Shown: piece after piece, positions 1 to 5,048 of the stretch
Layout: the number at the start of each line of letters is the position of its first letter
Position numbering within the stretch: the first letter of the stretch is position 1
Assembly: GCA_025352915.1 (NCBI GenBank)
Contig: JANXSA010000621.1
Coordinates: 1 to 5,048 of the forward strand
Direction: 5' to 3'
DNA from: Rhodospirillales bacterium
GTDB taxonomy: Bacteria > Pseudomonadota > Alphaproteobacteria > Acetobacterales > Acetobacteraceae
DNA: 5,048 nucleotides
Notes under the pieces: generated by a model
The model's input: the letters and a program-made list of their open reading frames with translations, nothing else
What the model was told of the DNA's origin: nothing
Database searches by the model: none
Translations under genes and position numbers: made by a program

Positions 1-168
1 CTGGACGACGTCGCGCCGTGCCCGGCCGTCCAGGGCCGCCACCAGCCCCACGCCGCACGCGTCGTGCTCCTGCGATGCGGCATAGGTGCCGGCCAGGCGC
101 GCGGCGTTTTCGTGCCATTCCCGCACGAAAACGTGACCGGAAACGGCCGGTTCGGCGGGCTGGGACAT
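1..168 (-). CDS. gltB: Glutamate synthase large (alpha) subunit, N-terminal fragment (runs off the left edge)
   Basis: Only the first 56 codons are in the window. The translation starts MSQPAEPAVSGHVF and reaches EHDACGVGLVAAL at residues 35-47, the typical start of the class II glutamine amidotransferase domain of GltB. Cys38 would be the catalytic nucleophile. In this family a short N-terminal propeptide is removed so that this Cys becomes residue 1, and the 37 residues before it fit that. The domain hydrolyses glutamine and channels ammonia to the FMN/3Fe-4S synthase domain, which lies outside the window. The ATG at 168 is preceded by AGGAG (176-180, minus strand) with a 7-nt spacer, which supports this start. 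It is the last visible gene of the gltD-DUF2059-DUF2059-gltB run, 43 bp after the preceding stop. The match is short but very characteristic. Whether the gene is intact cannot be seen. Confidence 0.9.
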   Translation of the reverse strand, partial: MSQPAEPAVSGHVFVREWHENAARLAGTYAASQEHDACGVGLVAALDGRARRDVVQ

Positions 169-211
169 GGGGTGGCTCCTGGGCTTTAGCCGGCGGACAT
201 CGGCGCGTGCC

Positions 212-787
212 TTACGGGACGAACTTCAACCCGCGCTTGGTGAACTCGTCGGCGTGCTTCGCCTGCGAGGCGGTGTAGACCTTCTGGGCCCAGGCCTGGC
301 CGGCCTGGTTGATGACGTTGTTGAGCTGCGGAATGGTGCGCAGCAGCTTGTCGCCCAGCGGGGTGTTGTAGAAGGTGCGCAGGTTGCGCAGCTCCTCGGC
401 GGTGAAGGCGCCGGCCCAGGCTTCGACGATTGCGGCTTGCAGGGTGCCGGCGTCGCCGACGAAATCGGGCATCAGCAGGTCGTCGACCACGCCGATCATG
501 TCCTGCGGAGTCTTGCCGTTGGCCTGGGCAATGTTGACGATGATGGCGGTGCGCAGGGTGTTGATGATGCCGCGCACCTGGGCTTCCCAGTCGAGCTTTT
601 GGCCCAGCGCGCGGGCTTCGCGCCGGTTCGCCTCGCTGACGACCGGGGCGGGCTGAGCCGGTGCTGCACTCGGGGCCGGTGCGGGAGCGGGTGCCGGCGT
701 GGGAGTGTTCTGCCCCCAGGCGGTGCCGGCAGTCAGAACGCCCGCCAGCAGCATAGCGCCGGCGATCGGCCGATAGGTGGTTTTCAT
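212..787 (-). CDS. Secreted DUF2059 domain protein, second (downstream) copy
   Basis: The 191-residue protein has a signal peptide: basic MKTTYR, a hydrophobic stretch at about residues 8-23, and likely cleavage after TAWG (residue 25). A low-complexity Pro/Ala linker (about residues 29-48) follows, then a helical domain. FTAEELRNLRTFYNTPLGDK at 128-147 followed by LLRTIP is the DUF2059 signature. It is therefore probably periplasmic; the family has no established biochemical function that I know of. Shared blocks with the upstream gene include NRREARAL, VDDxLMPxF, a PLG/SLGxKLLRT block, QAGxAWxQ, HADEx and a C-terminal RGLKF, so the two are paralogues from a tandem duplication. The start at 787 has AGGGG (795-799) with a 7-nt spacer, and the stop of the upstream copy is 12 bp away. 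It ends 43 bp before gltB, so it is expected to be co-transcribed with the glutamate synthase genes. Confidence 0.88.
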   Translation of the reverse strand: MKTTYRPIAGAMLLAGVLTAGTAWGQNTPTPAPAPAPAPSAAPAQPAPVVSEANRREARALGQKLDWEAQVRGIINTLRTAIIVNIAQANGKTPQDMIGVVDDLLMPDFVGDAGTLQAAIVEAWAGAFTAEELRNLRTFYNTPLGDKLLRTIPQLNNVINQAGQAWAQKVYTASQAKHADEFTKRGLKFVP

Positions 788-799
788 CTCAACGCCCCT

Positions 800-1318
800 T
801 TAGAATTTCAAACCCCGGGCACGCAGCTCATCCGCGTGGCGGTCGACCGAATCCTGGAACACTCGCTGTCCCCACGCCAGCCCCGCCTGTTCGCCCTGTG
901 CACGGGCGATCGGCTGGGTGCGCAGCAGTTTCTGCCCCAGCGACGTGACGAAAAAGGCGCGCAATGCCTTGAGATCGGTGATGGTGAAGTTCAGCGCATA
1001 GGGTTCGACCATCTCCGCCACCAGCTCGGTGCCGCGGGCGCGGAAGTTGGGCATCAGGATGTCGTCGACAATCGCGGCGGCCTCGGCTTCGGGCAACTCA
1101 GCGGTGCGCATGGTCGCCGCGATGATCTCCGCCCGCATCCGCGCGATCAGCGCCTCAGTCTGGCGCGGAATATCCAGCATCTCGGCCAGGGCGCGCGCCT
1201 CGCGGCGGTTTTCCTCCAGCGCCGAGGTGGTGCCGCGGGTGCTCTGGGCCACCGCGGCACCGGCCACGACGGCACCGGCCACCGCGGCGGCGATCAGCAA
1301 GGCGAGAACAGTGCGCAT
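800..1318 (-). CDS. Secreted DUF2059 domain protein, first (upstream) copy
   Basis: The protein has 172 residues. The open frame extends upstream to 1444 inside gltD, but I chose the ATG at 1318. From there the protein begins with a clean signal peptide (MRTVLALLIA, then an Ala/Val/Gly-rich hydrophobic run, likely cleavage after AVA at residue 24). The upstream extension is Arg/Cys/Pro-rich shadow sequence. AAGGTGG (1328-1334) lies 9 nt before this ATG. The DUF2059 core is FTITDLKALRAFFVTSLGQK at 111-130, followed by LLRTQP. NRREARAL (37-44), VDDILMPNF (84-92), HADEL (161-165) and terminal RGLKF match the downstream paralogue, but this copy lacks the Pro/Ala linker. gltD stops at 1320-1322 with one base between its TGA and this ATG, which suggests translational coupling. 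Probable location is the periplasm; function unknown. A direct link to glutamate synthesis is only inferred from position. Confidence 0.88.
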   Translation of the reverse strand: MRTVLALLIAAAVAGAVVAGAAVAQSTRGTTSALEENRREARALAEMLDIPRQTEALIARMRAEIIAATMRTAELPEAEAAAIVDDILMPNFRARGTELVAEMVEPYALNFTITDLKALRAFFVTSLGQKLLRTQPIARAQGEQAGLAWGQRVFQDSVDRHADELRARGLKF

Positions 1319-1319
1319 C

Positions 1320-2747
1320 TCAGGCCGCCACCTTGCTGGATTGTTGCATCTGGGCGTGCATCGCAGCCGCTGCGTCCCGGCCATCGCGGATCGCCCAGAC
1401 CACCAGCGAGGCGCCGCGCACGATGTCGCCGGCGGCATACACACCCGGCAGGCTGGTCATGAAGCTGTGGCGGTCAATCGTCAGGGTGCCATGCCGGGAA
1501 ACCTTGAGCGCGGGCTCGCCAAAGGCACCGGGAAGGTCCTCGGGGTCGAAACCCAGCGCCTTGATCACCAGGTCGGCCGGGACAGTGAAGGCGCTGCCGG
1601 CAATCGGTTCCACCGTCTGGCGGCCGGCGGCGTCGGGCTGGCCGAGATGCATGCGATGGGCGCGCACGCCGGTGACGCTGGTGTCGCCGAGGAAGGCTTC
1701 GGGGGCGGCGAGCCATTGGAACTGGACGCCTTCTTCCTCGGCGTTCTTCACTTCACGCAACGAACCCGGCATGTTGGCGCGGTCGCGGCGATACAGGCAG
1801 GTGACCGAGGCGGCACCCTGGCGCACCGCGGTGCGAACGCAATCCATCGCCGTGTCGCCGCCGCCGACCACCACGACCCGTTTGCCGTGGGCATCCAGCT
1901 TGCCGTTGACGAAGTCGGTCACGGTGTCGCCGAGCCCCGCGCGGCTCGACGCGGTGAGGTAGTCGAGTGCGGCGACGATGCCCAGCAGCCCGGCGCCGGG
2001 GGCGCCGATGTCGCGCGACCGGTAGACGCCGGTGGCGATCAGCACGGCGTCATGGCGCGCGCGCAGCTCCTGGAAGGTGATGTCGTGGCCGATGGCGCAG
2101 TTGAGATGGAATTGGATGCCGCCTTCCTCCATCAGCTTCCAGCGGCGCAGGACGACCGGTTTTTCCAGCTTGAAGCCGGGAATGCCATAGATCATCAGGC
2201 CACCGGCGCGGTCATAGCGGTCGTAGACATGGACCTGGTAGCCGCGTTTTCGAAGCTGCTCCGCCGCCGCGAGGCCGCCGGGGCCGGCACCGATGATGCC
2301 GACGGACTGCCGGCGCTCCTGGCGCGGCTTGATCGGCTTGACCCAGCCCTGTTCGAAGGCATTGTCGGTGATGAAGCGTTCGACCGCGCCGATGGTCACG
2401 CTGTCGAAGCCCTTCTCGATCACGCAATTGCCCTCGCACAGGCGGTCCTGGGGACAGATGCGGCCGCAGATTTCCGGGAAATTGTTGGTGGCGGCGCTGA
2501 TCTCGTAGGCCTCGTCCAGCCGGCCTTCCGCCGCCAGCTTGAGCCAGTCGGGGATGTTGTTGGCAAGCGGGCAATGCGCCTGACAGAACGGAACGCCGCA
2601 CTGGCTGCACCGGCTGGCCTGAACGGCCGCGGCGGCCGGGGCGTATTCGGCGTAGATTTCCTCGAAGTCCTGCCGGCGCAGATCTGCGGCGCGCTTGGGC
2701 GGTGTTTGCTGGGCGACGGTGACAAACTGCAGCATGCGGTCGGGCAT
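1320..2747 (-). CDS. gltD: Glutamate synthase [NADPH] small (beta) subunit
   Basis: The 475-residue protein has the usual length for GltD. It takes electrons from NADPH through FAD and passes them via iron-sulfur clusters to GltB for the reductive transfer of the glutamine amide to 2-oxoglutarate, in the cytoplasm. The N-terminal domain carries two Cys groups for [4Fe-4S] clusters: C47, C50, C55, C59 (CSQCGVPFCQAHCP) and C94, C98, C104, C108. The FAD-binding Rossmann motif GAGPGG is at 153-158. A second nucleotide-binding motif, GGGDTAMD at 295-302, fits the NADPH site. The C-terminal FAD-contact block GVYAAGDIVRGASLVVWAIR is at 435-454. The ATG at 2747 has GGAG (2755-2758, minus strand) 7 nt upstream; a second Met at residue 5 is possible but less well placed. 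It heads the operon leading to two DUF2059 genes and gltB. The 19-bp palindrome 68 bp upstream may regulate it. All expected cofactor residues are present, so it should be functional. Confidence 0.97.
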   Translation of the reverse strand: MPDRMLQFVTVAQQTPPKRAADLRRQDFEEIYAEYAPAAAAVQASRCSQCGVPFCQAHCPLANNIPDWLKLAAEGRLDEAYEISAATNNFPEICGRICPQDRLCEGNCVIEKGFDSVTIGAVERFITDNAFEQGWVKPIKPRQERRQSVGIIGAGPGGLAAAEQLRKRGYQVHVYDRYDRAGGLMIYGIPGFKLEKPVVLRRWKLMEEGGIQFHLNCAIGHDITFQELRARHDAVLIATGVYRSRDIGAPGAGLLGIVAALDYLTASSRAGLGDTVTDFVNGKLDAHGKRVVVVGGGDTAMDCVRTAVRQGAASVTCLYRRDRANMPGSLREVKNAEEEGVQFQWLAAPEAFLGDTSVTGVRAHRMHLGQPDAAGRQTVEPIAGSAFTVPADLVIKALGFDPEDLPGAFGEPALKVSRHGTLTIDRHSFMTSLPGVYAAGDIVRGASLVVWAIRDGRDAAAAMHAQMQQSSKVAA

Positions 2748-2814
2748 CGGACAGCTCCGGGCGGATCAGGGCAGCCGCACCATACGCGATCCCCGCCGGC
2801 TTGGCGAGTCACAT

Positions 2815-2833
2815 AAGGCAGTAATACTGCCTT
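2815..2833. promoter_or_regulatory. 19-bp perfect palindrome upstream of gltD, candidate operator
   Basis: The sequence AAGGCAGTAATACTGCCTT is perfectly symmetrical around a central A (2824), with two 9-bp arms. It lies in an AT-rich island between the NDUFA9-like gene and gltD, with its near edge 68 bp upstream of the gltD start. That position suits an operator for the glt operon. It could instead form an RNA hairpin (8-bp stem, 3-nt loop). On the plus strand it is followed by TTTTATT, terminator-like, but no plus-strand gene lies upstream to need one. On the minus strand no T-run follows, so it is a poor terminator for the NDUFA9-like gene. I could not place a convincing -35/-10 pair for gltD; TATTAC inside the palindrome and TATGGT (2782-2787) are weak -10 candidates. 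The symmetry is seen directly; the regulatory role is inferred. Confidence 0.5.
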
Positions 2834-2919
2834 TTATTCGTTTATTTTCAGGAGACGGAAAGCGAAATTCCGCTCAAAATTCAAAAATCAGGCCGAATCG
2901 GGTGCATTCTCGCGCTCAC

Positions 2920-3873
2920 TTAGGTGCGACGAACCGCGCCCGACCGGTAGCGCGCAAGATAGCCCGGCACCACCTGCTCGACCGCAAGCGGGGTGATGCC
3001 GAGTTCCGCCAGACCGGCCGCGCCTTCCGTCAAAATATTGTCGCGTCGCAGCAACAGCAATTGATCGCGGGTCAACGGCTTGCCAGGAATGAACTCCATC
3101 AGGCGCGCCTGTATCGTGGCCAACCGGTCCGGCATCACGAACATCGGCCGGCGGTGGCCGGATTGCGCCATGATCCAGGTCACCAGTTCGCGCATCGACC
3201 AGATCTTCGGCCCGCCGAGTTCGAAGGTCTTGCCTGCTGCGTCGGCGCGGGTCAGTCCGGCCATCACCGCATCAGCGACGTCGCCGACATGCACCGGCTG
3301 GAACCTGGTATTCGGCGCGAAGACAGGCATCACCGGCAGATACTGCGCCAGCGTGGCAAACCGGTTGAAGAATGCATCCTCGGGGCCGAACACTACCGAG
3401 GGACGCAGGATGGTGGCGGCGGGGAATGCGGCGCGCACCGCGGTCTCACCTGCCGCCTTGCTCTGGGCATAGAGGCTCGGGCTGGCGGCGTCGGCGCCAA
3501 GGGCGGAGAGATGGACCAGCCGGGCCACGCCGGCCGTGGCAGCAGCGCGCGCGACGGTGGCGGCGCCCTGGTGATGGACGCGGTCGAAATCGCCGGGACG
3601 GTTCTCGCTGAGGATGCCGACGAGGTTCACCACGCAGTCAGCGCCCTCAACCGCGCGGGCAACCGCGGCGGTGTCGCCGACCGGGGCGTGCAGCGGCACA
3701 ACCTGGCCGATGCTGCCCAGCGGCTTGAGCGCCAGCGCCAGCTCGGTGTCGCGCACCGCGACGCGCACGGCATGGCCGGCCGCAACCAGGCGCTTGACCA
3801 CATGGCGACCGATGAAGCCGGTGCCGCCGAACACTGTGGCGATGCCGTGTCCCAGCCCTACTCGGTCGTTCAT
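2920..3873 (-). CDS. NDUFA9-like atypical SDR, NAD(P)-binding protein (complex I NDUFA9 subunit family)
   Basis: The 317-residue protein has an extended/atypical short-chain dehydrogenase fold. The nucleotide-binding loop GGTGFIG is at 16-22 after a short beta strand. VVNLVGIL (81-88), HLSALGA (121-127), YAQSK (Y135, K139, matching the YxxxK pair), and ILRPSVVFGPEDAFFNRFA (155-173) are together typical of bacterial relatives of the mitochondrial complex I accessory subunit NDUFA9. There is no signal peptide or clear membrane helix, so it is probably cytosolic or peripherally attached. Substrate and role are unknown; involvement with NADH dehydrogenase is suggested only by homology. The frame is open to 4023, but I chose the ATG at 3873. 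It has GGGAG (3880-3884) with a 6-nt spacer, begins just before the Rossmann strand, and has a promoter-like pair upstream; the extra 50 residues are Arg/Pro-rich and unlike the family. It is separated from gltD by 172 bp. Confidence 0.92.
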   Translation of the reverse strand: MNDRVGLGHGIATVFGGTGFIGRHVVKRLVAAGHAVRVAVRDTELALALKPLGSIGQVVPLHAPVGDTAAVARAVEGADCVVNLVGILSENRPGDFDRVHHQGAATVARAAATAGVARLVHLSALGADAASPSLYAQSKAAGETAVRAAFPAATILRPSVVFGPEDAFFNRFATLAQYLPVMPVFAPNTRFQPVHVGDVADAVMAGLTRADAAGKTFELGGPKIWSMRELVTWIMAQSGHRRPMFVMPDRLATIQARLMEFIPGKPLTRDQLLLLRRDNILTEGAAGLAELGITPLAVEQVVPGYLARYRSGAVRRT

Positions 3874-3898
3874 GCTGCGCTCCCGTGCGTGTCGGCCC

Positions 3899-3927
3899 TT
3901 GATATGGCGCCTGGGCCGCGGGCTCAA
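3899..3927 (-). promoter_or_regulatory. Putative sigma70-type promoter for the NDUFA9-like gene
   Basis: Read on the minus strand, TTGAGC (3922-3927) and TATCAA (3899-3904) are separated by exactly 17 bp. Each has four of six consensus positions. Transcription would start near 3892, about 20 nt before the ATG at 3873, leaving just enough leader for the GGGAG ribosome site. The spacing and position are good; the call rests on pattern only. Confidence 0.45.
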
Positions 3928-3984
3928 GCATGCGCCGGCGATCGAGCAGCGCACAGAAATCTTGGCGCGCGGCGGGGCGGGCAG

Positions 3985-4012
3985 TTGACGGCGGGGCGGG
4001 TGGGGGTTACAT
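3985..4012 (+). promoter_or_regulatory. Putative promoter for tRNA-Leu
   Basis: TTGACG (3985-3990), five of six matches to the -35 consensus, is followed 16 bp later by TTACAT (4007-4012), a weak -10; TACATC at 17-bp spacing is an equal alternative. Transcription would start about 4019, giving a leader of roughly 38 nt before the tRNA at 4057. It points away from the NDUFA9-like gene promoter, so 3874-4056 is a divergent promoter region. I see no small gene in it. Confidence 0.4.
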
Positions 4013-4056
4013 CGCCCGCCCACCGTCCGATCCGCTCCTCGGCCCGGTGACTGGAT

Positions 4057-4143
4057 GCCCAGGTGGCGGAATTGGTAGACGCGCAGGTTTCAGGTACCTG
4101 TGGCCGTAAGGTCGTGAAGGTTCGAGTCCTTTCCTGGGCACCA
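4057..4143 (+). tRNA. tRNA-Leu, anticodon CAG
   Basis: This is an 87-nt class II tRNA with a complete cloverleaf. The acceptor stem is GCCCAGG (4057-4063) with CCTGGGC (4133-4139), the discriminator is A4140, and CCA is encoded at 4141-4143. The D stem is GCG/CGC. The anticodon stem is CAGGT (4084-4088) with ACCTG (4096-4100), and the seven-base loop TTCAGGT places CAG at 4091-4093. A long variable arm follows (about 4101-4116), as expected for leucine tRNAs. The T arm has the loop TTCGAGT. It decodes CUG, a major leucine codon in GC-rich genomes and one used heavily by the genes here. The discriminator A and large variable arm agree with leucine identity. No attachment-site duplicate or integrase is seen beside it. 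Confidence 0.97.
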
Positions 4144-4152
4144 CTCTATTCG

Positions 4153-4177
4153 CGGCGGCAAACGCCGCCGGGGGTTT
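4153..4177 (+). terminator. GC hairpin after tRNA-Leu, possible terminator
   Basis: CGGCGGC (4153-4159) and GCCGCCG (4164-4170) form a perfect 7-bp stem with an AAAC loop, starting 10 nt after the tRNA CCA. It is followed by GGGG and only TTT (4175-4177), so as an intrinsic terminator it is weak. It may also define the tRNA 3' trailer. Read-through into nrnC, 55 bp further on, is possible; no strong separate nrnC promoter was found in 4178-4231. Confidence 0.4.
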
Positions 4178-4231
4178 GACCGTTCGGTTTGGCCCGTCAC
4201 GGCGATCCATATTTGTTGGCGGACCCCCTCG

Positions 4232-4888
4232 ATGGCGGAGACCGTTCAGTTCATGGCCAATGCCACGATCCATTTGCACCGGCATGATCTGCCGGAAGGC
4301 CTCGTGCTCGGACCCGTGCTGGCGGTTGATACCGAGGCGATGGGGCTCGATTCGCGGCGCGATCGGCTGTGCCTGGTGCAGATGTCGTCCGGCGACGGTG
4401 TGGTCCACCTGGTGCAGATCGTGCCGCCGGTGCTCGGCGGGCGCGGGGCGGATTGCCCCAACTTGAAGCACGTGCTGTCCGACCTCGGCACGGTCAAGCT
4501 GATGCATTTCGCGCGTTTCGACGTCGGGCTGTTGCAGCACGCGCTGGGCATTCGCGTGGCGCCGGTGCGCTGCACCAAGATCGCCGCCAAGCTGGTACGG
4601 ACCTATACCGACCGGCACGGGCTGAAGGATCTGTGCCGCGAGTTGCTCGGCATCGACCTGTCCAAGCAGCAACAGACATCGGATTGGGGTGCTGCGGAGC
4701 TGAGCGCCGAGCAGATGGCCTATGCGGCGTCGGATGTGCTGCATCTGCACGCCCTGTGGGGCAAGCTGGAGGCGCTGCTGGAGCGCGAGGGCCGGCGCGC
4801 GCTGGCGCAGGCATGCTTCGACTTCCTGCCGGCGCGCGGGCAACTGGACGTGCTGGGCTGGGATGCGCCGGATATCTTCGCGCATTGA
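4232..4888 (+). CDS. nrnC: NrnC-type DEDDy 3'-5' exoribonuclease (nanoRNase C, RNase D-related)
   Basis: The 218-residue protein consists of a single exonuclease domain and lacks the HRDC domains of full RNase D. The DEDDy residues are all visible: D33 and E35 in AVDTEAMGL (ExoI), D97 in HFARFD (ExoII), and Y164 and D168 in YAASD (ExoIII). CTKIAAKLVRTYTDRHGLKD (114-133), SKQQQTSDW (144-152) and the C-terminal LGW...DIFAH are characteristic of alphaproteobacterial NrnC. This enzyme degrades very short RNAs, including the dinucleotide pGpG from cyclic-di-GMP breakdown, and takes the place of Orn in many alphaproteobacteria. The start is uncertain. ATG 4232 has a weak GGCGGA upstream. ATG 4253 (Met8) has GGAG (4237-4240) but a long 12-nt spacer, and would give 211 residues, closer to known NrnC proteins. 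I list the longer frame. It lies 88 bp after the tRNA; the partnership looks positional only. Confidence 0.93.
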   Translation: MAETVQFMANATIHLHRHDLPEGLVLGPVLAVDTEAMGLDSRRDRLCLVQMSSGDGVVHLVQIVPPVLGGRGADCPNLKHVLSDLGTVKLMHFARFDVGLLQHALGIRVAPVRCTKIAAKLVRTYTDRHGLKDLCRELLGIDLSKQQQTSDWGAAELSAEQMAYAASDVLHLHALWGKLEALLEREGRRALAQACFDFLPARGQLDVLGWDAPDIFAH

Positions 4889-4927
4889 GGCATCGCGCGA
4901 TTGGGCAGGCAAGCAAGCCTCCGGCGG

Positions 4928-4948
4928 CAAAGGGCCGGCGGCCCTTTG
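4928..4948 (+). terminator. Strong hairpin downstream of nrnC, likely terminator or part of a repeat
   Basis: CAAAGGGCC (4928-4936) and GGCCCTTTG (4940-4948) form a perfect 9-bp stem with a GGC loop, 39 nt after the nrnC stop. A-rich and T-rich ends flank the GC core, as in a bidirectional terminator, but the T-run is only three bases before GATCCC. The right arm overlaps the 12-bp inverted repeat that recurs at the window edge, so it may belong to a repetitive extragenic palindrome. The rest of 4889-5048 shows no credible gene. Confidence 0.5.
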
Positions 4949-5048
4949 ATCCCATGACTTTGTATACGTGATGGGTGTTGATCTACCGGTATCAATGCCT
5001 TTGCACCGTGGTCCGCCGAACCAGTGGCCTAAACCAATGGGATCAAAG
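4944..5048. repeat. 12-bp perfect inverted repeat at the right edge, possibly a repetitive extragenic element
   Basis: CTTTGATCCCAT (4944-4955) is the exact reverse complement of ATGGGATCAAAG (5037-5048), with 81 bp of non-coding sequence between. The left arm starts inside the hairpin 4928-4948. The right arm ends at the last base of the window, so its outer limit is unknown. The layout resembles two oppositely oriented hairpin units with a spacer, as in REP/BIME-type elements, or the ends of a small MITE. No target-site duplication can be checked from here. Confidence 0.45.

Noticed and set aside
167..1462. 431-residue plus-strand open frame opposite the DUF2059 genes
   Set aside because: It is antisense to two well-supported genes with signal peptides and family motifs. 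Its composition (Gly/Arg/His/Gln-rich, no domain) is that of a GC-rich shadow frame.
1029..2816. 595-residue plus-strand open frame opposite gltD
   Set aside because: It lies against a clear GltD with all cofactor motifs. The translation has no recognisable fold and starts inside a DUF2059 gene.
2856..2872. Small inverted repeat CGGAA/TTCCG as a terminator for the NDUFA9-like gene
   Set aside because: A 5-bp stem with a 7-nt loop and no T-run is too weak to call.
2748..2919. Sigma54 (nitrogen-type) promoter for gltD
   Set aside because: No TGGCAC-N5-TTGC-like element was found on the minus strand of this gap.
2695..4050. 451-residue plus-strand open frame opposite the NDUFA9-like gene
   Set aside because: It is another shadow frame, with His/Arg/Gly-rich low-complexity composition and no motif, while the minus strand has a conserved Rossmann protein.
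4057..4143. tRNA-Leu as an integration site for a mobile island
   Set aside because: There is no integrase, no repeat of the tRNA 3' end, and the downstream gene is a housekeeping exonuclease.
4007..4930. 307-residue minus-strand open frame covering the tRNA and nrnC
   Set aside because: It runs antisense through a tRNA and through a fully motif-supported nrnC; no family resemblance.

Overview
The window looks like chromosomal DNA from a GC-rich alphaproteobacterium, most likely Rhodospirillales/Acetobacteraceae. This rests on high GC with long shadow reading frames opposite the real genes, an NrnC-type exoribonuclease (a mainly alphaproteobacterial family), an NDUFA9-like atypical SDR, and a two-subunit NADPH glutamate synthase. 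The taxon is inferred, since no rRNA or marker gene is present.

Left part (1-2747, all minus strand). This is a glutamate synthase operon read right to left: gltD (2747-1320), then two paralogous secreted DUF2059 proteins (1318-800 and 787-212), then the first 56 codons of gltB (168 to the window edge). Gaps are 1, 12 and 43 bp and each gene has a recognisable Shine-Dalgarno sequence, so co-transcription is very likely. GltB and GltD together convert glutamine plus 2-oxoglutarate to two glutamates with NADPH. The DUF2059 pair is an unexplained periplasmic insertion between the two subunit genes.

Middle (2748-2919). A 172-bp intergenic region carries an AT-rich island with a 19-bp perfect palindrome, a candidate operator for the glt operon. 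Upstream on the same strand is an NDUFA9-like NAD(P)-binding protein gene (3873-2920) with its own sigma70-like promoter.

Right part (3985-5048, plus strand). A likely promoter drives a tRNA-Leu(CAG) with encoded CCA (4057-4143). It is followed by a GC hairpin and by nrnC (4232-4888), encoding a DEDDy 3'-5' exonuclease that degrades short RNA. The last 160 bp are non-coding and hold a strong hairpin overlapping one arm of a 12-bp inverted repeat. The other arm ends exactly at the window edge, suggesting a repetitive extragenic element that continues beyond.

Most of the window is housekeeping. I see no CRISPR array, integrase, transposase or obvious defence system. The least explained parts are the DUF2059 pair inside the glt operon, the palindrome upstream of gltD, and the repeat at the right edge.
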